Shown here piece by piece: positions 51,823-61,200 of a stretch of 64,000 nt of DNA. The notes beneath the pieces are model-generated. The model saw nothing but the letters and a program-made list of their open reading frames with translations. It did not search any database and was not told the DNA's origin. Each line of letters begins with the position of its first letter. Position 1 is the stretch's first letter. Source of the DNA: Coniochaeta sp. PMI_546 (lineage: Eukaryota; Ascomycota; Sordariomycetes; Coniochaetales; Coniochaetaceae). The stretch spans positions 124,001 to 188,000 of the forward strand of contig MU271153.1 of the NCBI GenBank assembly GCA_021432605.1, written 5' to 3'. The position numbers were made by a program, and so were the translations under genes.

Positions 51823-53370
51823 CTAGTGCAGGTTGCACAACCAGCCGCGGCGAAACCAGATGCGCGAAGGTGATGTCTTGCCGATGCGCGGATTGTCGCG
51901 AATAAAGTTGGCGGATGAAAGATCTGTTGACAAAAGGTGGGCAGCAGTGGGCGATGGGGCTGAATGGTGAATATTGGTCACGGAAATACTGGCGGGTGAG
52001 GCATTGGTGAAAGCACCACTCAAAGCTGGAATTGATAATTGCCCGACGCCGTGCTCTCTGTGCTGTTCAATAAAGGCAGAGGTATTGAGTTGCGAAGTGC
52101 TGTTGCCCAAAAACTCAACTTTGGTTTCTGGTGACGAAGGCACGACGAGCCCAGGTGAAATGACGGGTTCGACAGGACCTAGAGACTCGCATTGCCTCTT
52201 GGCTGGACTCTCATCGAGGTCCCCAGTCGCCTTCCTTTTCTTAGGAGAGGTGGTGGAGTCGGGCTGCTGAAGATGGTGAGGTTTAGAACGAGGTGTAGGG
52301 TGAGGCTCGGGACCAAGTTCTGACTGAGATGGTAGATGTGACAAAACCTGCTCGTCAGGCCCGTGTTCTGTCGGTGAATTGCGGTGTCTCTTGGTGGGGG
52401 TCTCATCCAGATCCTCGCCGGCTTTCCTCTTCTTGGATGCTGGGTTACAATTGGCCTGAGGTGAATGAGGCCGGAGTGGTGGTAGTTTTGCCTCAGATGG
52501 CGGTGGTGAAGGGTATGGGTTCAATGCTCCATTGACGTGTTTCACCGAAGGCATTTGTTGGTCTTTGCCTATCTCCGATTCGGGAGAATCACATAGCTTC
52601 TTTCTCGGCCGCTCTAGCTCGTCCTCATCACCCGCCTTTCTCTTCCTGGTCGTGGTGCTTGGGGCACATTTCTCAGCACCAGATGCCTCATGTGGTGAAG
52701 ATGGCGACAGCAGTGTTGATGAATCCACTTGCGTCTGATCACTCGTCAAACCGCAATGTCCAGAAACTGAACCGAAATCTTGTTCAACAAGGTCCCATCT
52801 CACAGGGTTGTCACCATCTAAGGCAGCGTCGGTCGATCCACACGCCGATTCCGGGTTCGAATAAAACGAACTCTCGCCGGGCGACGGTGTCCAAGGATCC
52901 GTGTTGTCGAACTCGTCCATGATCGTCTCCTGCGTCCACACCTGCTTGAGAGGAGACAGTTCCTTTGACGACGGGGGCGGATCCTGGCCCTTGACCCTCG
53001 CCCGTGCGATTCTTCTCATCAGATGTTTGGTCTTCCTGCCTGCGACCTCGTGTTGCCTCTCTCGCCTCCTGATGATTACACCACCAGGCGCGACCCTGAG
53101 ATCTCGCAGAGTGAGGCAGGCTTTCTTTACAACAGGGTTGAGTCTTGTAGACTTGTCTTCTCCACCTCTGTCATTGATAATCTTCCCATGGACTTTCATC
53201 ACCTTTCCGATCTTGTCGCCATCATCAGCCTTGTCGTTCCAAATGATGTCATTCCCAAATCTGGAACGACTGAATCCGACGGTTTTGAGGAAGAAGGAGT
53301 TTGGCATATCCATCAAGAATAAGGGCATGGTGCGCAATATGGAGTCGAGTGTTGAGAAGAGTTCGCTCAT
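51823..53370 (-). CDS. Disordered protein with three KKRKA-DLDE-KR repeats, function unknown
   Basis: 515 residues from the ATG at 53370. The same frame stays open upstream for 33 more codons to a TAG at 53472..53470, beyond which an 84-codon frame is in register (see the separate entry). The N terminus (LFSTLDSILRTMPLFLMDMPNSFFLKTVGFSRSRFGNDIIW) looks like a short folded or amphipathic region, followed by a basic block with VIIRRRERQHEVAGRK. The middle carries three imperfect repeats about 70-85 residues apart: RKRKAGDEDELERPRKK, KKRKAGEDLDETPTKRHR and KKRKATGDLDESPAKRQ. Each combines a bipartite-like nuclear signal with an acidic core. The rest is Ser/Pro-rich. I do not recognise the family; nuclear location is likely. 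It ends 46 bases before the annotated start of the SR-rich gene. Confidence 0.55.
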   Translation of the reverse strand: MSELFSTLDSILRTMPLFLMDMPNSFFLKTVGFSRSRFGNDIIWNDKADDGDKIGKVMKVHGKIINDRGGEDKSTRLNPVVKKACLTLRDLRVAPGGVIIRRRERQHEVAGRKTKHLMRRIARARVKGQDPPPSSKELSPLKQVWTQETIMDEFDNTDPWTPSPGESSFYSNPESACGSTDAALDGDNPVRWDLVEQDFGSVSGHCGLTSDQTQVDSSTLLSPSSPHEASGAEKCAPSTTTRKRKAGDEDELERPRKKLCDSPESEIGKDQQMPSVKHVNGALNPYPSPPPSEAKLPPLRPHSPQANCNPASKKRKAGEDLDETPTKRHRNSPTEHGPDEQVLSHLPSQSELGPEPHPTPRSKPHHLQQPDSTTSPKKRKATGDLDESPAKRQCESLGPVEPVISPGLVVPSSPETKVEFLGNSTSQLNTSAFIEQHREHGVGQLSIPALSGAFTNASPASISVTNIHHSAPSPTAAHLLSTDLSSANFIRDNPRIGKTSPSRIWFRRGWLCNLH

Positions 53371-53469
53371 GGCATCGGTCGCATGTCCGGCGGCATCAAT
53401 GGTTGCTTCGCTTGCCGTGTTCTGGGTTTGCTGTGAGGTGTGATCGGGGTTGGCATCCGCTGCCTCCTC

Positions 53470-53724
53470 CTAGGAGGCAGAAGGAGCCGCCCCTCCCTGC
53501 GACTGTCCAGGGTCGGCATTGGAGTTCTCCGACTGCGGGAAGAAAGCGGCGACGAAAGCGTTGAAAAATAATCGTCTCGCCGCCACGAGGTCGGCGACAA
53601 AAAGAGAGGGTGCCATCGTGGTTGGAGGCGGCGGTTGTGCGGATGGCAGGTTGAGAAAGGTCGAGCGACACAAAGCTGAAACTGAGGTTGTCGTCGCTTG
53701 AACAATTCCACGTAGATAATCCAT
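53470..53724 (-). CDS. 84-codon ORF in frame with, and directly upstream of, the KKRKA-repeat gene
   Basis: The frame from MDYLRGIVQATTTSVSALCR runs through a hydrophobic, Phe/Ala-rich stretch (LFVADLVAARRLFFNAFVAA) and a polar end (NADPGQSQGGAAPSAS), then meets a TAG. The following 33 codons before the next ATG read EEAADANPDHTSQQTQ and onwards, with the same composition, so the two frames look like one coding sequence cut by one stop. No strong GT donor in the right phase was found to splice out the stop. Alternatives are a separate small gene, a weak intron, programmed read-through or a true nonsense change. Confidence 0.4.
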   Translation of the reverse strand: MDYLRGIVQATTTSVSALCRSTFLNLPSAQPPPPTTMAPSLFVADLVAARRLFFNAFVAAFFPQSENSNADPGQSQGGAAPSAS

Positions 53725-54323
53725 CGCAAGGTCGGTTGATGCGGTGGACGAAGTAGAAAAATGTAAGGAAAGAAGGAAACGGGTTCTTGGTCGGGGAGGA
53801 ATTGGGTGCGTTGCTATTGTGGAATTGCGACAATAGGTTCTCACTCGAGATTACACGCTCGAAACTTTTAGGGAGTACTGACTGACCTTCTGCTTCGGTC
53901 CATGTTGTGCTGTTGTGCCTCTTCTCGGAAATTTCAAGAGGATGGAGTCCACAGGTCAAGCGATGGTGAGGTCGCGTTGACAAAATGCAGCCTCGCGTCA
54001 ATGCACAGCGGCGATAAGATAACAGGGACCCCTGTCAATTCCAGCAAATTTAGTGCACGGATGAAACCTCTTCCCGACCGGTTCTCATCGATGTCAAAGT
54101 ACTTTTACCGTGGCATATGAGGTACCAGGTGTCCGTACACGATCAGTGCGTAGTACATATAGTACTTTCCTTCCAAGTGCATAGAGGATTAAAAGACGGA
54201 ACTCAATGTATAATATATTCAATCCACCTAAGGTAATTGCCAGTGCTCCAGCATCGTATGCATAGACACTGTTCATGTTCCTCGACAACCAAACTGGCTT
54301 GTCCGTCTTGATCAATGTCTGCA
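53725..54323. other. Intergenic, 600 bases, no gene seen
   Basis: It separates two minus-strand genes and should contain the promoter of the KKRKA-repeat gene. Short frames only. Confidence 0.45.
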
Positions 54324-55048
54324 TCACAGGCATCCCGGCATCTCTGTGTCCCTCTCACCCGAACCCAACTCTTCGTTGTCACTGCCAAACACCCCGTAGT
54401 GGTTATCGTCGATTTTGGCTGACCCCTCGTTAGCGACATGCATGGCACTCTCATCTGCCGCCTGCCTGAGCACGAGTTCCCTCTCAAGTTCCTTTCGATT
54501 AGGCATTACCACATCCAGCCTCAAGGTCGAAGTACTCTGGTAATTCCATGTCTCCTCCACGAGCGCCCACAGATTGCGGTCCGGTCTATAGTCGTTGAGG
54601 TTCAAGATATTCTTGTTATTCTTTGACGTGGACGGCTTCAGACCCAGGTCCCTACGCAGGGTGCCCGGCTCAAACATTGCTCGCAGAGAGTTTTCTGTCT
54701 TGACTAGGTCGTTCACCCTGACTTTGTCCCACGTCAAGGCGAAAGCCTGTTGCATCTTCCTGTTGATCTTCTTGTATAGATCTTCGATTGTAGTGTTCTC
54801 CTGCAGCTTCCAGGTGAAACCTAAGTCAATATTGATGTTGTTGAAGTGGATTTTGATGTCTATGATACGACTCTTCTCCTGCATTGCATACGAGTGTGTG
54901 ATTTTGCGCTGCGCTCACTGTCAGGATCGAAATCACTTCTGCTTCGGGTGGATCATGCGTTGGAGCTTACACGTTTCCCTCCACCCTGGTCTCCCGGGGC
55001 AGACTCGTCGGCATGTCGCTTCATGTGCGACGGACCATCGGAAGCCAT
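54324..55048 (-). CDS. Small accessory protein A, 210 residues, beta-beta-alpha start
   Basis: Two exons on the minus strand, 55048..54971 and 54878..54324, joined over a 92-base intron (GTAAGC donor, ATGCAG acceptor, phase 0). I do not recognise a family. A short polar N terminus (about 1-26, with HMKRHADESAPGDQGG) is followed by a segment whose pattern suggests strand-strand-helix: RIIDIKIHFNN, INIDLGFTWKL, then TTIEDLYKKINRKMQQAF. This is how ubiquitin-like beta-grasp domains begin. Later comes LNDYRPDRNLWALVEETWNY, a second strand-like LRLDVVM, and a helical NRKELERELVLRQ. The tail is acidic. The neighbour at 56259..56720 has the same order of elements (see findings). No signal peptide or membrane helix. 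Confidence 0.5.
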
Positions 55049-56258
55049 GTTGGCGTGAAGGCTGGAAGGAGTTGTTCGGTAGTTGAAATGCCTCCTGGCA
55101 GATATTGCGCGACCAAGAGTCAAGATGTGCGATTGTCGGTCCAGTGTCGAGAAGATGATTGAAAAGCCTGAAAGTGCAACACTCTCAAGAACTTATACTC
55201 TCCTGACACAGTCACAACTCAGAGACTATCCTCTAGCCTACCACAACGGACGGCAGATATTTCTGACTTCACTGTGAACTTAGTATCTACGACATCGTGA
55301 ACTAGACAGCTCCGTTACCGCTTTGCAAATCAAAGCCCTAGGGCGACTATTCATTTGTCATTGTCCAAGTCATCTCTCAGAGACATGACGGTCCGTCTGA
55401 TAGCAGGTACCTTAGTATGTCTATTTCTCATGGCGACCGACGAGTCTCACAATGTAGCATGATAGCCTGGAGGTGGGCAGGTATGTGAATGAGAATAAGA
55501 AACAAAGCAAGTGTGTGAGAAGAGGAGACTTCGGCCGGAACCATCATCAACAACCTGGTTTATATCATCTTTCCTCAGGAGATACGACAAATGAGATGCA
55601 TTATGTGGAAGCACAACTGAGCTATCATTTTACAGTGCTCCGAAGGTGGTAACCAGTAGTACAACCACAAACTCGGTCGCTCAGGTGAGGGTTGGGGATC
55701 ATACAGATTTGAGGGCTGGAAAAATAAGTCCAGACTAGCAAAACTGCTTGGATCCCTCGGTCGAAGCAGACATACTCGACCTTCCGAGGTGTGGCCCGTA
55801 GACTGCTATGATTCAGAGGTTATCTTTAGGACTGTGATTAGAGCTATTGAGTGGAGACTGAAAGACATGTTATCGTTGAGTGAGTGAGTAATCTAGTGTA
55901 AACAGTAACCTGGACCTTCTATAAATGGCATTCTGATTCGTTGTGAGGAGAAATCTGGAAGTATTGACCATGCTTACAAGAAAGGGGGAAGTGAGGACTT
56001 TTATGACAACTACCCAACTAAAGCCTATCCGTAACTGCGCACACGCATCTATCCTGACCTGGACAATTTTACCAGACCAAAAAAAAAAAAAAAAATTGAA
56101 GAAACGTTATTACCAAACCACGACCAGCCAATCTGTCATTCGCTCACCTTCGCTCCTTTTTCATCTCCGCCGCGGGCTGTGCTTTTGGTGAGTGCTCGAT
56201 CTCCAAGACTCCGAACCGAAAGCAGACGCAATCTTCATCTTCCTGCGTTCATCAATAA
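55049..56258. other. Intergenic, 1.2 kb, no gene seen
   Basis: It contains a 17-base A run at 56079..56095 and otherwise only short chance frames. It separates the two small accessory genes. Confidence 0.45.
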
Positions 56259-56720
56259 TTAGCATACTCTCTTCGAAGAAGACATTTCAATCTCACCCCC
56301 CTCCTCACGGCTACGCTTCGTGCTCCCAGCCTCCGTCCGCTTTGCCGTGACTTGATGCCGACGGGGAAACTCGTAATTCAGAATCTCTTCCCACAAGGCG
56401 TCGTCGTCTTCCACGTCTGACAGAGTGCGAATGTAGAAACCCGGTGGTCCCTCAAGACGTACAAGCACAGACGCATCTTTAGCTTCTCTCATGAGCTCCT
56501 TGAGGTCTGTGGCTTGGTAGTTGCCGTCGCGGCGGACATGCTTTAACATCCAGAAGATGTCTATAGCGAGGTCCTTAGCTTTCAGGCCTGGCGCCAGGAA
56601 GGGCCGGTAAGCAATTCGCTTCTCGTCGATGAAGATTGTGAGGCCTACCAGGCGGGTTTTGGGAATCTTGGGCACAGCTTCCATCGAGGTGCTGGCAGGG
56701 GAAGGCTCCGACTGGGCCAT
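56259..56720 (-). CDS. Small accessory protein B, 153 residues
   Basis: A single exon. I do not recognise a family. A Ser/Pro-rich N terminus (about 1-20) leads into a strand-strand-helix pattern (TRLVGLTIFIDEKR, then IAYRPFLAPGL, then KAKDLAIDIFWMLKHV). Then come a strand-like SVLVRLEGPPGFYIRTL, an acidic DVEDDDALWEEILNYEF segment, and a basic tail with KRTEAGSTKRSREE that could be a nuclear signal. It lies on the same strand as protein A, about 1.2 kb away, and both share the L-(N/S)-D...D-x2-LW...NY core. The small size, lack of introns and lack of known homologues fit a lineage-restricted gene. Confidence 0.5.
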   Translation of the reverse strand: MAQSEPSPASTSMEAVPKIPKTRLVGLTIFIDEKRIAYRPFLAPGLKAKDLAIDIFWMLKHVRRDGNYQATDLKELMREAKDASVLVRLEGPPGFYIRTLSDVEDDDALWEEILNYEFPRRHQVTAKRTEAGSTKRSREEGGEIEMSSSKRVC

Positions 56721-57238
56721 GCTTGGTGCGCAGCTTGTGGGTATGTTGGTTCAAGTGTCTTCGAGGGTGAGACAGGTGACGAGTGGTGCTTTGATCTATT
56801 TGTGACAAAGAGTTGCTGGTTTCTTGAGGACGAGAGATGCCGAATGGTATGGAGGACTTGGACGAACGATACGAGAAATGATAGGACATTTTATACGCGT
56901 CCCCTGACACCCCGCCAGTGGACGACAATGACGAGCTTGTCAAAGGATATGGCCCTTGATCACAATGAAAACTGTTGGCCTTGTCTGAGTGTCATTCCTC
57001 AACAATGTCCCCTTGTTAATGTCAATCGCACCGCTTTGAAACTGCCCACGTTGACAAAGGCCGATATTCATTGCCTTGCAGGCGAAGAGAGCCACCATAT
57101 TCGACAAGATTGTTTGCAAACTGTATGGGACAGGGTATGTCAAAGAAGGTCAAGAGAAAGCGCTCACGGCACGCAACAACTGCGCAGTTTTCTCTTTTAT
57201 ACATTGCCTCCGTTTATTACGTCTATCTTGCTGAACCT

Positions 57239-57273
57239 TTGTACCAGACAGGCAACTTGCCTGTCTGGTACAA
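57239..57273. repeat. Perfect 35-bp hairpin palindrome (17-bp arms, 1-base loop)
   Basis: The left arm TTGTACCAGACAGGCAA (57239..57255) is the exact reverse complement of the right arm TTGCCTGTCTGGTACAA (57257..57273), with a single C between them. No transposon-like sequence or target-site duplication is obvious around it. Confidence 0.95.
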
Positions 57274-57436
57274 GTGATGACCTTAAGGTTGGGCTGGAAT
57301 CGTCATGTCGATCTCATCCACGGAGTTCTTTCATGCCACGCTGCCATCAAAGGGTTCACACGAGCTAGAGAGACCGTCGTTCCATTAATCTTGTATCGCT
57401 TCTCTATCTGCACATCTTAGGAGAGACTCGCCAATT

Positions 57437-57580
57437 TCAATAAACCCTAAAGCACTGAGTAGCGTAGTGAAACATTGCAAGCAGTTCCATTTCATTACTG
57501 ACCGCCTCGTCTGGGTCATACATGAGGTGGAAGACGCGGTCATCAGTGTCGAGCGGAGAACCTCCAGGGAGAGCAAGATA
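57437..57580 (-). other. Possible orphan terminal exon, 47 codons
   Basis: Right after a TTACTACTAG acceptor-like sequence, the minus strand reads YLALPGGSPLDTDDRVFHL, then MYDPDEAVSNEMELLAMFHY and on to a TGA. The composition (PGGS turn, DTDD, YDPDE) looks like real protein rather than a chance frame. Upstream, a GTATGT donor near 57800 and a TTATCCAG acceptor near 57768 hint at further exons, but I could not build a continuous gene. It may be the end of a degraded or unrecognised gene. Confidence 0.25.
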
Positions 57581-57633
57581 CTAGTAGTAAGGAGAACATA
57601 TGCCAGTCATTCTAGAGCATACCGCAAAAGTAT

Positions 57634-57650
57634 TATATATATATATATAT
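57634..57650. repeat. Short AT dinucleotide run
   Basis: Seventeen bases of alternating T and A. A simple repeat with no inferred role. Confidence 0.85.
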
Positions 57651-58220
57651 CTACTGCGCCAAGTAAGTGCTGACCATTTCATGTTTTCATGTCAGAGCCA
57701 GACCAGGGGTAAAATCACCATAGAAATCGGTTTGGTCTCTATAGCACTCGTCGTCTCCTCTGGATAAGACAAGAGTAGGGATACATCGAGGATTCACATA
57801 CCACGATCTGACGCTCTCCATGAAAAGGGAGACTGAGAGGAGGTGTAGACTGAATGCCGCTCTGCACATGCAGGCCGGTACATACGCGAGGCTGGGATGA
57901 GTTTTATGCCATGTTTATTGTACTATCCGAAGTAGCTGACGGCTACACGCCAGCAACCCTCCCGTTTCAGCACGAGCATACAAAGTTAACGGTGACACCA
58001 AGTCCTAGCAGGAGTTATTCTATCCATCGTCACCCCTTCCGTTCGTCGTCAACTAGTCAAGACCGACCAAGGTTGTCAAAGCGTATCCATCGCCCCAAGC
58101 TGGGAATCCAGAACAACAAGAAGTCCGTGTCTGGTAACATATCGATGTCCATCATGCATACCCTCCGTCTCCTATCCATCATCAAGCTCGTTCCGAGCAG
58201 TCACACATCCCACCCCAGCA

Positions 58221-61200
58221 TCAAATCTCAGGAATCCAATGCTCCTCGCACCGATACCCCTTCTCCCTCACAACCCCATACTCCCTATCCGTCAAGACCC
58301 TATCCCCCATATTCCGGACCTCCTCCTCCAGATTCTCCATCTCCTCAATCGACTCCTCATACCCGAAGCGGTAGGCATGTCCCTTGGGGAACACAACGGC
58401 CTGGGAGGTGATGTACTTGATCTCGGCGATGCGCTCGTGGGCCCGCTTGCGCTTGGCGCGCCTCTCCCGCTCGGCCTGGCTGGGCAGGTCGCGGCCCGCG
58501 GCCAGGGCCCGGTTGCGGCGGTTGTCGCGCGCCTTGAGGGCGGTCAGGTCGCGCTGGGTGTGGAGCAGGTGCTGGCGGTACAGCTCGTGGGCGCGGATCT
58601 GCTCAGGGGTCGAGGCGGGCTGGTTGACACTGGAAGAAGAAGAAGCCTTGGAGGCGGTGTTGGGGACGGTATTGGCCGCCTGTCCCTGAGCTTGTTGCGC
58701 GATATTGTTCTGGTGAGTCTGCTGGGCACGAGCGGCCGCACCAGCCAGGACGGAGGAAGGCTTCGAACCTGACGTGTCTCGGTAGAAATTGCCTTTGTTG
58801 TCGATATCAGTCTTGTCGGTAATCATTGGGCTGGCGCCACCGTCGAACTGGGCCATGGCGGAGTCGTTGCTGTATCCGTTGTTGAAGTCCGCCAGCTGTT
58901 GAAGTTTGGCAGCGTCCTCGACCAATTCGCGGGCCAATTTCTCCTCATGCTCTTCCATGAAACCCACCTCGTCGAAGACTTGCTCCAGGTCATATTGTGT
59001 CAGAGCGTCGAGGCCCGACAGTGGTTCCTCAGGACCGAACAACTCCTCCATATCAAAGTCCTGGTTGACTGTTTGCTGATCGTTCTCAACATTCACATCT
59101 TGATTGGCAGTAGCAGCAGGCTCCGGAAAGACGATTTGCGGAGAGGCAGTGGTGGTCGAATCGTTCTCTGTATGGGATCCATATCCAGTCGAAGTCCGGG
59201 AAATGCCTTGCGGCATGATGGCCACAAGAGGTTGCAAGCCATATCCGTTGGTCTGGACCTCGCCATTGATAACTGGCATGCCATTGTAAGACTTGATGTC
59301 CTGGATGTGCACAACACTGGGACCCTTCGCCTGGACGACGGGTGCCTTGACGTGGGGGTCGAGGACGTTACCAGAGTCGATGACCGGCATAATCTCAATG
59401 CCGTCCACTTTATCAGTGTTTGCCGAGGAGGCAAGCTGTGAACATTGGTCATTGGAGATTACCTGACCCTGCTGCCCGATGTTGTCGATCGGCATGACCT
59501 CGACACCGTCCACCTTGTGAGTATTGGCGGAAGATGTGGCTTGCTGGCCCAAACCATTGCGAGACATCTGCTCTTGCTGTGTTGTGGACGCAATCATGCC
59601 GCTGACCTTGAGCAGCTCATCCACCGAGGCAGGCGCCGGCTCCTGGTTCTCATCCTGCACGATGCCGAGGCCTGTGCTAACTTGCTCCACGGGAGCGCAG
59701 GCCTGCTGGACCGGTGTATCATACATCGTGAGCTGCGGGTCGACATTCTGAACCAGGTTTGGGTGTTGCTGTGGCTGATATTGGTTGTCATATCCATAGC
59801 CCTGGATGACCTGTTGAGGACAACTGGTGGCCTGATAACACTGACTGACCGGTGGAGGCGAGCCGTCGAACTGGAAGGGCATCGTGGGCTGCTGCTGAGG
59901 CTGCAGTTGAGCAGGCGATCCTCCCAGATGATACGGTGACTGGGTCAATGCTTGCGAAGCGGGACTGTTGTTGGAATTTGCAGCAGCAACTGCGAACGGG
60001 TTCGAGGCCGGGCTGCTGTTGGAGTTGGCGGCATTGGTGGTAACTGAGTGGCTACGACCATGTGTAGGTGGACGGGCCTTCCCGCTGGCGATGGCCTTAG
60101 CACCCTCGGCAAGAGCCTCCTTCACCGCTCTGCTCTCACGAGGCTGCTTCTTCGGAGGAGGTGGTGGGATGCTACCCGAGCCCTTGTTGTTCTGGGGCGA
60201 CGTGGAAGCCTTTGAGTCTTTCGCTTTCATCTGGTCGAGAAGCTTCTCGACAGTCGCGAAATCCCCATTGCGGTATGCGACTGCCATCTCGCCCCCGTCA
60301 TCCAGCGGCTGCGACGACTTTGCCTGCCTGGCCATCTTCTTCAGCTGGTTCTTAGACATTCCTGCTACAGGCACCTTCTCGCCCGATTCGAGACTGAGCA
60401 AGGCACCATTATCCTCATGGTGGACCGCAGGGATACAGACAGAGGGCTTTTTGGCCCTTGCCTTCGCTGGGCCTGTGCCTTTGCGGTTCTGGGTTGGTTT
60501 GGGCTGGCTCGGTGTCGGTGAGACCGAGGTAGAACCTGGGTGCTTCTTCTCGGCGACAGGCATAGCAGGCGACCGGACTGGGGTGATGAAGATAGCGTTC
60601 TGGCTACCAGGAGGGAAGACGTGCGAGGGCATATACACTTCATCGGCGGCGAAGGTAGGGAGTTCCTGGACGCGACAGCCTTGAAGGCCGTATGTGATCA
60701 GCGAGCAATACAGCAGACTCTGATGCATCATGATCATTTCATTCCTGGTCTCTTTGCTCAGACCCCCTTCAGTCTTGGAAGGGGAATAGTTGAAGGCAAT
60801 TTGCAGTCCGAAAAGGTTCCGTGACTCGACCATCCTGAGTCCGATGCTCATGAGGGTGCTCCAAATGTTCTGAGCAATCAGGATGACGAGTTTGCCATTC
60901 TCGCGGGAGAAGACCGTGTCGTCTGGGCTGCCGTTGTCATCGGTAAGAGCACGGCGCTTGGTACGACCCTCAGCCGGTGTCTCGGCCTTGCGCTTGACAT
61001 GAGGGATGCTGAGAGCACCGGCCGGATGCACACATTGGCCAGTCTTCGGAGGACTAGGTGACTGTGGCGGAAAGAATACCTTCTGGTTGTTGCCATGAGA
61101 GTGCTGAGAAATAGATGTTGCGCGCAGTCCAGGTTGTCCCATGCGGCCAGCACTGTTGCCGGAAGAGGAGCTAGAGTTGTTGCTGCGGCCAGACCGGCTG

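Larger units (their letters stand above)
56721..58220. other. Intergenic, 1.5 kb, with a perfect hairpin and a possible orphan exon
   Basis: Between small protein B and the Q/N-rich gene. It contains the 35-base perfect hairpin (57239..57273), an AT run (57634..57650) and a minus-strand coding-like stretch (57437..57580), each listed separately. No complete gene is called. Confidence 0.45.
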
